This document shows, piece by piece, positions 17,705-26,189 of a stretch of DNA of 64,000 nt. Numbering within the stretch: the first letter of the stretch is position 1; every line of letters begins with the position of its first letter. The stretch lies in assembly GCF_026341775.1 (NCBI RefSeq), contig NZ_JAPEOB010000002.1:2418001-2482000 (forward strand), read 5' to 3'. The position numbers and the translations under genes were made by a program. The DNA comes from Streptomyces sp. NBC_00654 (GTDB taxonomy: Bacteria; Actinomycetota; Actinomycetes; Streptomycetales; Streptomycetaceae). Below the pieces are notes generated by a model. The model saw only the letters and a program-made list of their open reading frames with translations, was not told the origin of the DNA and did no database searches.

Positions 17705-18412
17705 TCAGCTGTGCCGCGACATTGCGGCGAGTGCCACCTTTGTGGAGCAGCGGGGACCAGATGGTCCAGAACTGGATGGTACGGACGTGGCCCGAGTCAC
17801 ATATCGGTTGTGTCGCCCTGGCAGCCGATGCCGCAGGGGAGCTGTCCTTCGTCCCGGGCGGCTGCCTTGAGGTGGGCTACGGTTAATGACTAGGTCCCGG
17901 CGACCGAGTGTGAGGACCCCTGCCGCCTGAAGCTGGCTGAGAGCGTCAAGTGCTGATGAGCGGCTCATCGACACCATGGTGGCCAGCTCCGTCCGAGCTA
18001 TGCCCAACTCAACGACCAAGCCGTCGTCGCCGTGCGGGTGGCCGATTTCGTCCGCGAGGTGGCTGACGATTCGGGCCATGCGCGCCACGCGGGGTAGATG
18101 CGCGAGGTCCGCTCGCAGGCGTTCGTGGCTGTTCAGCCGTTCCACGGTCAGCTGGTACACCACCGTCTCCAAGCGATGGCGCTCTATGTAGCCGCGGAAG
18201 GCGTGAGCGGGCAGAACGAACCCCGTACACGGACGAACTGCGGTGACAGTGGACGAGCGTGGCAGTCCGAGCAGTGCACCCATTTCTCCGAGCACTTCAC
18301 CTGGTCCGCGCAGCGATAGCGTCAGTTCGACTCCGCACTCATTGATCTGCGCCACCTTCACCAGGCCGTCGACCAGTGCGATAACGGAGTCTGGCGACTC
18401 CCCTTGGCACAA
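17705..18412 (-). CDS. Crp/Fnr-family regulator, N-terminally truncated
   Basis: The 235-residue open frame starts at a TTG inside what should be the cyclic-nucleotide-binding domain: CQGESPDSVIALVDGLVKVA, then LTLSLRGPGEVLGEMGALLG and PRSSTVTAVRP. The first 35-40 residues of that domain are missing because the frame opens just after a TGA that lies within the overlapping nucleotidyltransferase gene. The winged helix is present (DGLVVELGIARTELATMV through LQAAGVLTLGRRDLVINR). The last 50 residues or so are unlike the family. It overlaps the upstream gene by 74 bp in another frame. It may be a broken gene or one that uses an unusual start. Confidence 0.65.
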   Translation of the reverse strand: MCQGESPDSVIALVDGLVKVAQINECGVELTLSLRGPGEVLGEMGALLGLPRSSTVTAVRPCTGFVLPAHAFRGYIERHRLETVVYQLTVERLNSHERLRADLAHLPRVARMARIVSHLADEIGHPHGDDGLVVELGIARTELATMVSMSRSSALDALSQLQAAGVLTLGRRDLVINRSPPQGSRPGRRTAPLRHRLPGRHNRYVTRATSVPSSSGPSGPRCSTKVALAAMSRHS

Positions 18413-19058
18413 GGTCCTCGTAGTTGATCAGCGCGGCGATCGCGGCGGGCGCGTCTCCCTCGGGATCTCTGTCGAACCTGTCGGTACCGGCTTTTTCCGG
18501 CCCGCGCCCGTCGCCATACGAGAACACGGGGAATCCTCGGTGGATATCGAGCAGCACCCGGTTGTCCTGGTCCTCGGGATCTCCCAGGATCAGATACCCG
18601 ACTTCGTGGAACCCTGTGTAGCGAGCGAATTCCTGGTACCCGTGCTCCTGAGCGTGCGCTATGAACTGCTGCGGGTCGTGCGGCAGCAAGTCGATGTCGC
18701 TGGACCGGTGGTGGGGTACACGTCCACGAGTGTTGACGTGGGGAGTAAACCCTTTGATCAGAAGGGGCGGCGTTCCGGGGGCGCCGAGGCCCTGGAGATG
18801 CACAACATGGGCGATGTGCTGCTCGGCACGTTCGGCGATCATCCTGTTCAACGGCTGCAAGGACGCAAGCACTTCCGAGTATCCACTGTTCGGACCCAGC
18901 GCAGCCATTCGCTCCGCGAATCGCACGGTGAGCCGATGAGCGACAAGCGCCTCCCACACCACTTGCGGTGGCTCCTCGTCGCAGAGCGGGACCTCTGTCC
19001 CCTGTCCACGGCCGGCAGCCCAGGCCAGTAGGTCTCTGAGTGCTCCTGGTCGCACCAT
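18339..19058 (-). CDS. Nucleotidyltransferase-family protein (NTP_transf_5-like), C-terminus replaced
   Basis: The 239-residue protein has the core of the uncharacterised NTP_transf_5 family: PPLLIKGFTPHVNTRG followed by the metal-binding SSDIDLLPHDPQQFI and, later, VLLDIHRGFPVFSYG, the third acidic site. The ATG at 19058 (MVRPGALRDLL) has an AGGAGAG ribosome binding site; the longer frame to 19277 does not. After ALINYEDL the frame runs into sequence that encodes the Crp-type domain in another frame, so the natural C-terminus appears lost. Relatives occur in peptide natural-product clusters beside ABC exporters, and a large ABC exporter is divergent from it here. A role in peptide modification is only a suggestion. 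Confidence 0.6.
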   Translation of the reverse strand: MVRPGALRDLLAWAAGRGQGTEVPLCDEEPPQVVWEALVAHRLTVRFAERMAALGPNSGYSEVLASLQPLNRMIAERAEQHIAHVVHLQGLGAPGTPPLLIKGFTPHVNTRGRVPHHRSSDIDLLPHDPQQFIAHAQEHGYQEFARYTGFHEVGYLILGDPEDQDNRVLLDIHRGFPVFSYGDGRGPEKAGTDRFDRDPEGDAPAAIAALINYEDLVPRGVARLRYRTGRRPGEGGADQ

Positions 19059-19371
19059 GCCTTCTCTCCTCGCTGTGGCCCAGCGATACGACCGGAACGT
19101 GACGATTCTCGACCGGACGGAACGACTGCCCGTCGGACAGCTGGTGCATCGTTGCATCGACATGAAGAGCGGGTCAATAGCTGAATGTTCACCGAACCAG
19201 CGCTCCTCACAAGAGGGTTGAGGGAGCAAGGTTGCACCAAACCGCCATATCCGGCGCGATGGTATGCGGATCGCCACATGCTCTTGTGTCAGAGTTGGTC
19301 TATCGATTTACTAACTCACCGTTACACACGGATCGTAGGTACATCCGGACGATCAACACGGGGGGTTCCTG
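19059..19371. promoter_or_regulatory. Divergent promoter region of nucleotidyltransferase and ABC exporter genes
   Basis: This 313-bp region is AT-richer than its surroundings and separates two divergent island genes. A possible promoter for the ABC gene is TTGTGT (19284-19289) with TTTACT 17 bp further on, but the match is weak. A 64-codon plus-strand frame at 19185 overlaps the ABC gene start and lacks a ribosome binding site. No peptide precursor gene is recognised. Confidence 0.4.
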
Positions 19372-22300
19372 TTGAGTAGTGGCACAGCCAGTTGGGCTCG
19401 ACGCCTCGTGCGGCATTGCCTTCGATACCGCAGAAGGCTTCTGATCTCACTCACGGCGTCGATCGTCACGATGTGTGTCACGGCACTCATGCCGCTGATC
19501 CCAAAGCTGGTCATCGATGGTCTGGTCAACGGCGGCGACCGGCAGCTGATGCCATGGCTGACGCTCATGGCCGCCGCCGCCATGGCGGTCTATCTGCTCA
19601 CTTACGTCCGCCGCTACTACGCCAGCCTGGTGGCGCTCGAGGTCCAGCACGACCTGCGCACCGAGATGTACGAGTCGCTCGTGCGGCTGGACGGCAGACG
19701 TCAGGACGAGTTGTCCACCGGTCAGGTCATCGGTTGCGGCACCACCGATCTTCAGCTGATCCAGCGCCAACTGGGGCTGCTGCCCGCGTTGATCGGCAAC
19801 ATGCTGCTATTCGTGGTGGCGATCGCGGTCATGCTCACGCTCTCTCCATTGCTCACCCTCATCGCGCTCGCCGTGGCGCTGACGCTGCCCTGGGTAGCGC
19901 GCCGCGGCCACGCTCAGCTCTTCCGGGCCACTTGGCACGCTCAGCAACAGGCCGGCGCGGTCGCCTCCGTCGTAAGCGGGAGTATCGATGGCGTCCGCGT
20001 AGTCAAGGGTTTCGGCCAGGAGAGCCAGGAGATCGGTAAATTGCGCTCCGCCAGTCGCAGCCTCTTCGCCGCAAGACTGAGCACCGTGCGACTCAACGCC
20101 CGCTACACCCCGGCTTTGCAGGCGGTTCCTGCACTCGGGCAGGTCTGCGTTCTCGCGCTCGGCGGCTGGCTGGCGACGCGCGGCGACATCACGCTCGGCA
20201 CCTTCGTCGCCTTCTCCACCTACTTCGCCCAGCTCGTCGGTTCCGTGAAGATGCTCGCGTCCACACTGACGGCTGGACAGCAGGCCAGAGCAAGTCTGGA
20301 GCGGGTGTTCGCACTCATCGACACGGTGCCCGATGTCGAAGAGACACCGGACGCGCAAGAGCTGTTGTCGGGCGTGCCCACCGACATCGAGTTCGACCGG
20401 ATCACCTTCGGCTATGCGGACCTGGCCCCGGTCTTCAAGGACTTTTCACTGCGGATCGAACCCGGCGAGACGATGGCGGTGGTCGGATCGTCAGGCTCTG
20501 GCAAGTCCACGCTGACTTCGCTGGTGTCGCGCCACTACGATGTCGAAGGTGGAATCGTACGCGTGGGTGGCCACGACGTTCGGCACCTCACTCTGCGTTC
20601 GCTGCGCGCAGCCATCGGCAACGCCCCGAGCGACACCTTCCTGTTCTCCGAGTCTGTGCGCGAGAACATCGCCCTACGTACACCGGACGAGACCGACGAG
20701 GAGGTCCGCTCGGTCGGCCGGGTCGCCCAGGCGGACCGGTTCGTTACGGACCTTTCACACGGCTATGACACTGTTGTCGGCCCCAACGGACTGACCCTGT
20801 CCGGAGGGCAGCGCCAGCGCATCGTCCTCGCACGGGCGCTTGCCGGCCTACCGCCGGTTCTACTCCTCGACGACGTAACGTCAGCGATCGACCCCCTCGC
20901 CGGAAAGAAGATCCATGAGGCGTTGCGCGACGTCTTGAAGGATCGCACCGTCCTGCTGATCGCGCACCAACGCTCCACACTGGAACTGGCCGACCGGATC
21001 GCCGTCCTTGAAGGCGGTCGGTTGGTCGGACTCGGCACTCATGACACGTTGCGGGCGGAATGCGCCGAGTACCGGCGGTTGCTCGACGACCCCGGCGAGC
21101 TCGCTCCCGAAACATCAAATACTCGGAAGGCAGCCACCGAGACGCCCCACGGGGATGCCGTCACTCCCGAACTGTGGAGGGCGCCCGCGAGCCACACCGC
21201 ACGGAAGAGGATTCATACACCTGCGGCCCAAGCCGGTCTCCTGACGGGGCCGGCACTCGCTGGAGTCCGGGATGCCGGGTCGCTCGCACAGCCGCCTGCC
21301 GCCTCCGAGCCGAACCTGGACGAGGAAGCCGCCAAGCGGCCCGAGTCCTCTTTCGGCATACGCCGACTGCTGAGAGGCCTCGGGGTGCCCTTCACCCTGG
21401 CCGTGGCTTGCGTCGGCCTCGACGCCATAGCTGGCCTCCTGCTACCCGTCCTGATCCGCCACGGCATCGACGAAGGCGTACGGCGGCAGGCCATCGGTGC
21501 GGTGTGGGGGGCTGCCACCCTGGCACTTGTGGTGGTGGCGGGTCAGTGGGCCGCACAGGTGGGCAGCATCCAGCTGACCGGTCGTACCGGTGAGCGTGCC
21601 CTCTACGCACTGCGGGTGAAAATCTTCGCTCATCTGCAGCGGCTCGGTCTCGACTACTACGAGCGGCACATGCCGGGAAAGATCATGACGCGGATGACCA
21701 CGGATCTCGACGCTCTGTCCGCGTTCCTTCAGACGGGGCTGGCGTCCGCCCTCGTCGCGTTTCTCACCTTCATCGGCATTCTCGTGTCCCTCGTCGCAAT
21801 CGACGCTCAACTGGCTCTGGTCGTCCTCGCCGTCCTCCCACCGCTGGCCATCGGCACGTATCTCTTCCATCAACACAGCGTGCGGGCGTACCGTCTTGCG
21901 AGAGAGCACGCCAGCGTGGTCAACAGCGATCTCCAGGAGTCCATTGCTGGACTGCGCATCCTGCAGTCCTTCGGGCGCGAGACAGACCGCGCACAGCGCT
22001 TCGCCAGGCACAGCGCTGACTACCGCCAGGCCCGGGTACGCGGACAGTGGCTCATAGCCATCTACTTTCCGTACGTGCAGCTCCTCGCCTCGTTCGCCAC
22101 CGTCGGAGTACTGAGTCTGGCCTCCGGACGTGTGGCGGCGGGCACACTGACGGCAGGAGCGCTGGTTGCATACATGCTGTACATCGACCTTTTCTTCAGC
22201 CCCGTTCAGCAGTTGTCGCAGGTCTTCGACGGCTACCAGCAGGCTTCCGAGTCGCTCGGTCGGGTACGGGAGCTGTTGAACGAGAAATCGTCCACACCGG

Positions 22301-23073
22301 CCGCGGCTCAGCCCCGGTTCGTCGAAAAGCTGCGCGGAGAAGTTGCCTTCGAGCGTGTCGCTTTCCGCTATGGAGACGGCGCCACCGCACTCACTGGCGT
22401 CGATCTCGTCGTGCCAGCAGGCCAGACCGTTGCGTTCGTCGGCGAGTCGGGCGCGGGCAAGTCCACACTGATCAAGCTCGCTGCCCGGTTCCACGACCCC
22501 AGTTCGGGCACGGTGCGCGTAGACGGCATGGATCTACGAAAGCTCGACCTGACTGGATACCGGCAGCGTCTCGGTATCGTGCCACAGGAGCCCTACCTCT
22601 TCAGGGGTACTGTTCGTGACGCCATCGCGTTCGGACGACCTCAGGCACTGGACGTCGAGGTAGAGGCGGCTGCACGCAGCGTGGGCGCACACGACATGGT
22701 TGCCGCTCTGTCCGGCGGCTACCTTCACGAGGTTGCCGAGGGCGGCAACAACCTCTCCTCAGGTCAGCGGCAGTTGATCGCGCTGGCACGTGCCGAGCTA
22801 GCCGCGCCGGACATTTTGCTGCTCGACGAAGCCACCTCCGCACTCGACCTGAGAACCGAGTCCGTTGTCAACGCCGCCACCAAACGGCTCGCTCGTCAAC
22901 GCACCACGCTGATCGTCGCCCACAGACTGACCACGGCTGCCCGCGCCGACCGGATCGTGGTCCTGTGCAAGGGCAGGCTGATGGAGGACGGAACGCATGA
23001 AGAACTCCTGAAAGAGGGAGGACAGTACGCCGAACTCTGGCGCATGTTCATGGACAGTCAGGTGGTGGATTGA
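19372..23073 (+). CDS. Giant fused ABC exporter (two TMD-NBD halves)
   Basis: The 1233-residue protein is two complete ABC exporter half-transporters in one chain. Half one has six membrane helices (about 25-310) and an ATPase with Walker A GSSGSGKST, signature LSGGQRQR and Walker B LLLDDVTSAID. Half two has a second membrane domain (about 665-960) and Walker A GESGAGKST, signature LSSGQRQL and Walker B ILLLDEATSALD. The catalytic Glu after Walker B is Asp in the first ATPase, so one site is probably weak, as in heterodimeric exporters. The linker (about 585-660) is divergent. The TTG start follows GGGGG. GC content is visibly below the core genes, consistent with transfer. The substrate could be a drug or peptide. 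Confidence 0.88.
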   Translation: MSSGTASWARRLVRHCLRYRRRLLISLTASIVTMCVTALMPLIPKLVIDGLVNGGDRQLMPWLTLMAAAAMAVYLLTYVRRYYASLVALEVQHDLRTEMYESLVRLDGRRQDELSTGQVIGCGTTDLQLIQRQLGLLPALIGNMLLFVVAIAVMLTLSPLLTLIALAVALTLPWVARRGHAQLFRATWHAQQQAGAVASVVSGSIDGVRVVKGFGQESQEIGKLRSASRSLFAARLSTVRLNARYTPALQAVPALGQVCVLALGGWLATRGDITLGTFVAFSTYFAQLVGSVKMLASTLTAGQQARASLERVFALIDTVPDVEETPDAQELLSGVPTDIEFDRITFGYADLAPVFKDFSLRIEPGETMAVVGSSGSGKSTLTSLVSRHYDVEGGIVRVGGHDVRHLTLRSLRAAIGNAPSDTFLFSESVRENIALRTPDETDEEVRSVGRVAQADRFVTDLSHGYDTVVGPNGLTLSGGQRQRIVLARALAGLPPVLLLDDVTSAIDPLAGKKIHEALRDVLKDRTVLLIAHQRSTLELADRIAVLEGGRLVGLGTHDTLRAECAEYRRLLDDPGELAPETSNTRKAATETPHGDAVTPELWRAPASHTARKRIHTPAAQAGLLTGPALAGVRDAGSLAQPPAASEPNLDEEAAKRPESSFGIRRLLRGLGVPFTLAVACVGLDAIAGLLLPVLIRHGIDEGVRRQAIGAVWGAATLALVVVAGQWAAQVGSIQLTGRTGERALYALRVKIFAHLQRLGLDYYERHMPGKIMTRMTTDLDALSAFLQTGLASALVAFLTFIGILVSLVAIDAQLALVVLAVLPPLAIGTYLFHQHSVRAYRLAREHASVVNSDLQESIAGLRILQSFGRETDRAQRFARHSADYRQARVRGQWLIAIYFPYVQLLASFATVGVLSLASGRVAAGTLTAGALVAYMLYIDLFFSPVQQLSQVFDGYQQASESLGRVRELLNEKSSTPAAAQPRFVEKLRGEVAFERVAFRYGDGATALTGVDLVVPAGQTVAFVGESGAGKSTLIKLAARFHDPSSGTVRVDGMDLRKLDLTGYRQRLGIVPQEPYLFRGTVRDAIAFGRPQALDVEVEAAARSVGAHDMVAALSGGYLHEVAEGGNNLSSGQRQLIALARAELAAPDILLLDEATSALDLRTESVVNAATKRLARQRTTLIVAHRLTTAARADRIVVLCKGRLMEDGTHEELLKEGGQYAELWRMFMDSQVVD

Positions 23074-23106
23074 GCCTCGGGCCTTGACCTCGGATTCTGA
23101 ACACGT

Positions 23107-24009
23107 CTATGCCGCTTGGGCCAGGGTAGTTGCCGCGGGTTGGAAGTCGTTTTCGTAGGAGGCCGGAGACCCCTGGCCGAGGCGGGAATGCCGGCGCCGG
23201 GTGTTGTAACGGGTCAGCCAGCGGAAGGCTTCGAGCCTGGCCTCACGCTCGTTCGGCCAGGCCTTCCGACCCTTGAGCGTCTCCCTCGTGAAGGCGGCGT
23301 TGAAGCTTTCCGCCGCAGCGTTGTCCGCGCTGGACCCGATCGCGCCCATGCTCTGCCGGACCCCTGCTGACCTGCAGATTTCCGCGAAGGCCCTACTCGT
23401 ATATTGCGAGCCGTGATCGGTGTGCATCACCGCTCCGTCGAGACTGCCGCGGGTTCGCTCGGCGGCCGCCAGGGCGTCGATGACGAGCTCGGTGCGCATG
23501 TGATCGGCGATCGCCCACCCGGCCAGCCGGCGTGAGGCGAGGTCGATGACGGTCGCCAGACAGAGCAGCTTCGATCCACTGACCGGCAGGCATGTGATGT
23601 CGCCGACGTACTTCGTGTTCACCACGACAGCGGTGAAGTCACGGCCGATCAGATCCGGCGCCTTCGAAGCCGTCTGGTCCGCGAGGGTGGTGCGGTGCCG
23701 ACGCCGCAGACGCACCCCCTCAAGTCCGATGGTCCGCATGACCCTCGCGACCCGCTTGTGGTTGACCACCGGGCCACCCTCGTCACGGAGCTCGGCGGTG
23801 ATCCTGGGGACTCCGTAGGTGCCGTCGGATTCCTGGTGGACCCTGCGTATCCGGGCCGCGAGCCCGGCCTCGGCGGTCTGCCGGGCTGTCCGCGCGGCTG
23901 CGGTGCGACGCCAGTAGCAGAAGCTCGACCGGGAGAGGCCGAGAATGCCGCAGAGCCGCTTCACGCCGTGACGGCGCTGATGGTCTTCAACGAACTGGCA
24001 GCGGTTCAC
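23107..24009 (-). CDS. IS3-family transposase OrfB (DDE integrase)
   Basis: The 300-residue catalytic subunit has an N-terminal HTH_21 domain (GVKRLCGILGLSRSSFCYW, YGVPRITAELRDEGGPVVNHKRVARVM) and an rve-type integrase core. The catalytic triad is visible: D in YVGDITCLPV, D in GAVMHTDHGSQYTS, and E in AAAESFNAAFTRE. The C-terminus has the usual RYNTRRRHSRLGQGSPA. The GTG start overlaps the OrfA stop (GTGA), so translation is probably coupled rather than requiring a frameshift fusion. The frame looks intact. Confidence 0.93.
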   Translation of the reverse strand: MNRCQFVEDHQRRHGVKRLCGILGLSRSSFCYWRRTAAARTARQTAEAGLAARIRRVHQESDGTYGVPRITAELRDEGGPVVNHKRVARVMRTIGLEGVRLRRRHRTTLADQTASKAPDLIGRDFTAVVVNTKYVGDITCLPVSGSKLLCLATVIDLASRRLAGWAIADHMRTELVIDALAAAERTRGSLDGAVMHTDHGSQYTSRAFAEICRSAGVRQSMGAIGSSADNAAAESFNAAFTRETLKGRKAWPNEREARLEAFRWLTRYNTRRRHSRLGQGSPASYENDFQPAATTLAQAA

Positions 24010-24311
24010 CAGCGCGTCTCCGTCGCGAAATACCGGGCCGCCTCGCGAAGAATGTCGCGCTCTTCCTCCAGCTCGCGAACCCTCTTCCGGGCGGCGGCCG
24101 GCTCCGCCTGAACGTCACCATCGCCCGCCCACGCGGTGACCGGCGGCGCGGAGTGGGCACCGGGCCGACGCCCGTCGGCGGCCCGGATCCAGTTCCGCAG
24201 CTTCTCGGTGTTCACCCCGGGATCAGCCGCGACCGACCTGATCGTCGCTCCTGGCCTCGACCGGTACAACGCGACCGCGTCCGCCTTGAACTCGGCGGGA
24301 CAGTGCTTCAT
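24006..24311 (-). CDS. IS3-family transposase OrfA
   Basis: The 101-residue DNA-binding subunit starts at MKHCPAEFKADAVALYRSRPG, the usual beginning of IS3 OrfA. It has a helix-turn-helix (IRSVAADPGVNTEKLRNWIRAAD) and a C-terminal leucine-zipper-like segment (RKRVRELEEERDILREAARYF) for multimerisation. The ATG at 24311 is preferred over 24368, which lies in the terminal repeat. It overlaps orfB by 4 bp. Confidence 0.92.
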   Translation of the reverse strand: MKHCPAEFKADAVALYRSRPGATIRSVAADPGVNTEKLRNWIRAADGRRPGAHSAPPVTAWAGDGDVQAEPAAARKRVRELEEERDILREAARYFATETRW

Positions 24312-24384
24312 CCCCACGGGGACTCCGTTCTCCTGGACCATCAAGATCCAAGTCTCTCCGGTGTCCAAAACCCGGGGTCACGGC

Positions 24385-24934
24385 CCGATGTGTTCGCATA
24401 TGCCCAGGCCGAGGGCATCGAGCTGCGTGTGGATGCCACCGAGATCCAGGTCCGTTGACCGGTTGCCGAACGTGGCGGGCTGCGTGCGTTCGTCTCGGGC
24501 AGGAAGAAGCAGAACATGATAAAGGCCACCGTCATCGCCGACAGCCGGGGCCGCACGTTATGGGGTGACGCCCTGCGACCTGGACGGATGTATGACGCGA
24601 CCGTCGCACGCAACGAAGCAGCGACGCCTGCTTCCGGCGCTTCTCCGACGTGGAGGTGCTCCTGGACGACGGCTACCTCGGGCTCCGCCGTGACCACCCC
24701 GGCCAGGCGGTGGCCTTGCCCCGGAAGGCGAACAAGATCAGCCCGCCCGAAGTCCACGAAGCCCGCCGACGAGCCCGCCACCAGCACTCCTCGAAGCGCA
24801 TCACCGTTGAACACCCCCTCGCCGACCACAAACACTGGAAACAACTGACCCGTTGGACCCACCGACGAGATGTGCTGCCCGCCACCTACCAGGCCATCGT
24901 CGGCCTCGTCTCCGACCGCACCGCAACAGCCTGA
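24385..24934 (+). pseudogene. Decayed IS5-family DDE transposase fragment
   Basis: The plus strand carries the second half of an IS5-type transposase in pieces. The first piece, VFAYAQAEGIELRVDATEIQVR, ends at a TGA where Arg is expected. The same frame then continues with KATVIADSRGRTLWGDALRPG and MYDATVARNE. Near 24618 a frameshift moves the homology to a frame reading VEVLLDDGYLGLRRDHPGQA and ending HRRDVLPATYQAIVGLVSDR. The N-terminal part is missing where the IS3 element abuts. It is non-functional. Confidence 0.85.
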
Positions 24935-25159
24935 ACAACAGCCTTCCAGACCACGACACCGCCGCCTTCGCCGTCGCCTCCCGTGCCTGGGCAGGCTGTG
25001 GTTCCGGTGGTTTCCTGCTGCTATGAGGGCGGATGAACTCGCTTTGTTTCGGGGCGGGTTGGAGGAGGTTCTCCGGGAGGTACTTGCGCCCTTGGAACCC
25101 GTTCTTCACCGCATCCCCGTTGGCCGGGGCTCTCTGCGAAGATCAGGGATGGACAGCGG

Positions 25160-25568
25160 TCAGGCGCGTACGTCCCGTTGCTGCACTTCCTTGAGAACCG
25201 CCGCCACCGTGGCGAAGTCGTTGTCCACGTGGAGCACCGTGTGACCGTGATGGACCGCTGTCGCACACACCAAGAGGTCGATGGCTCCGGCGGCACGGTG
25301 CTGCGCTCGCTGGGTGAGCTTGTACTGCGCGGTTTCGACCCAGCGCCACGCGTTCTTGGGAACCGGCGAGAAAATGGCAGAGATCATCCAGCTCTTCTGC
25401 CAACTCGTCCCGATGGGCCGGGCCCGTGGCCGAGTAGAGAAACTCCACCCTCGTGAGCTCGCAGATATGGAACACACCGGCGGCGATGTGCCCCTCCCAG
25501 GGCCGCAACGCCCCCGGCGTACGGAAGAGATGACACAGGGCGGATGTGTCAAGGAGGTACGTAATCAC
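25160..25568 (-). pseudogene. vapC: VapC-type PIN-domain toxin, frameshifted
   Basis: The gene begins with ITYLLDTSALCHLFRTPG, where LDTSA holds the first PIN-domain Asp. Homology continues in that frame through ICELTRVEFLYSATG and ELAEELDDLCH. It then moves to another frame that reads VPKNAWRWVETAQYKLTQ, GAIDLLVCATAVHHGHTVLH and VDNDFATVAAVLKEV, carrying the later acidic residues. A single-base indel near 25375 explains this. PIN toxins cleave RNA. Here the ribonuclease would be truncated unless the shift is a sequencing error. Its GTG start overlaps the vapB stop by 4 bp. Confidence 0.8.
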
Positions 25569-25798
25569 TCGAAGGCTGCCCGCCGAGCGCGCTTGGCAGC
25601 TGCATGCACCGCAGCCGCAGCCTCGAACTCGCCCCGCTCACCCCGCGCGGCCAGCTTCTCGGCAGCCTCCAGCCGCTTGATGCGCGCCACATAGTCCCGC
25701 AGAGCCCCGTTGACCGTCTCCTTCCTCGTCGAGACACCCATCAGCCGCATCGCCTCGGCCAGCGCCTCATCGTCAAGAGCGACCTGGGTCACAGACAT
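25565..25798 (-). CDS. vapB: VapB-type antitoxin
   Basis: The 77-residue protein resembles VapB antitoxins of the DUF2191 type. The DNA-binding N-terminal half reads TQVALDDEALAEAMRLMG and STRKETVNGALRDYVARIKR, followed by an Ala/Glu/Arg-rich helical tail that would bind the toxin. The start MSVTQVALDD at 25798 is the family's usual start. It overlaps the toxin gene by 4 bp in the normal antitoxin-first order. The partner is frameshifted. Confidence 0.82.
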   Translation of the reverse strand: MSVTQVALDDEALAEAMRLMGVSTRKETVNGALRDYVARIKRLEAAEKLAARGERGEFEAAAAVHAAAKRARRAAFE

Positions 25799-26068
25799 AC
25801 CAGCCACCCCTCACGCGAGTCCACGATGTACATAACCAACATTCCCGCGCGGCAGCTCATCGCGCATGAGACAGACAGGCCACCACGCACGGGCGGGACG
25901 ATGTCGATGCGGCGTCTCCCTCAACGGCAGCGGGACCGCCCCTCGACGCTCCCACCGACGCGTCACCACAAAAGACCAGGCCACAGCCGCCCAGGGGACC
26001 CTTTGATGCGCGAAGGCTCACGTTCGCCGCACTTCCGCGAGGCGTCCGCCACACGCAAAATGCCCCCG
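25799..26068. other. Right flank of the island, imperfectly duplicated at the left end
   Basis: No gene is recognised. From 25944 on, the DNA is imperfectly similar to 16816-16943, sharing words such as CGACGCTCC, GACGCGTC, GATGCGCGAAG and GTTCGCC. The resemblance leads straight into the 71-bp att repeat. Confidence 0.5.
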
Positions 26069-26139
26069 GAAACGAGTTTCCCCAGGTCAGAACGATTCTG
26101 CCTGGGGTTCCTCGGTGGGGCGGGTGGGACTCGAACCCA
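26069..26139. repeat. attR-like direct repeat overlapping tRNA-Met
   Basis: This is the right-hand copy of the 71-bp repeat found at 16944-17014, with one mismatch. It runs from GAAACGAGTTTCC through the tRNA terminator hairpin into the T arm of the intact tRNA-Met gene. It marks the chromosomal integration site for the 9.1-kb segment to its left. Confidence 0.8.
26080..26107 (-). terminator. Hairpin downstream of tRNA-Met
   Basis: CCCCAGG (26080-26086) pairs with CCTGGGG (26101-26107) and CAGAA with TTCTG, with one bulged base and a 3-nt loop. It lies 9 bp downstream of the tRNA 3' end on the minus strand. A near-identical hairpin is present in the left att copy. Confidence 0.7.
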
Positions 26140-26189
26140 CGGCCGACGGATTATGAGTCCGCTGCTCTAACCGGCTGAGCTACCGCCCC
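26116..26189 (-). tRNA. tRNA-Met (anticodon CAT)
   Basis: The 74-nt cloverleaf has acceptor stem GGGGCGG/CCGCCCC, D arm AGCTCAGCCGGTTAGAGCA, anticodon loop CTCATAA (anticodon at 26153-26155) and T arm GTGGGTTCGAGTCCCAC. No CCA is encoded. A CAT anticodon may also serve tRNA-Ile with lysidine; it is called elongator Met by overall resemblance. Its 3' end is the integration site of the neighbouring island. Confidence 0.9.

Larger units (their letters stand above)
23085..24380 (-). mobile_element. IS3-family insertion sequence
   Basis: A 1.3-kb IS with two overlapping transposase frames is bounded by imperfect terminal inverted repeats: TGACCTCGGATTCTGAACAC (23085-23104) and, on the other strand, TGACCCCGGGTTTTGGACAC (24380-24361), 15 of 20 matching. 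The flanking triplets (CCT and CGG) do not match, so no target duplication is visible. The IS starts 11 bp after the ABC exporter stop codon and abuts a dead IS5-type transposase on its other side. Confidence 0.85.

Noticed and set aside
19185..19379. 64-codon frame that might encode a peptide precursor beside the ABC exporter
   Set aside because: It overlaps the exporter start, has no ribosome binding site and shows no leader/core pattern of known RiPPs.
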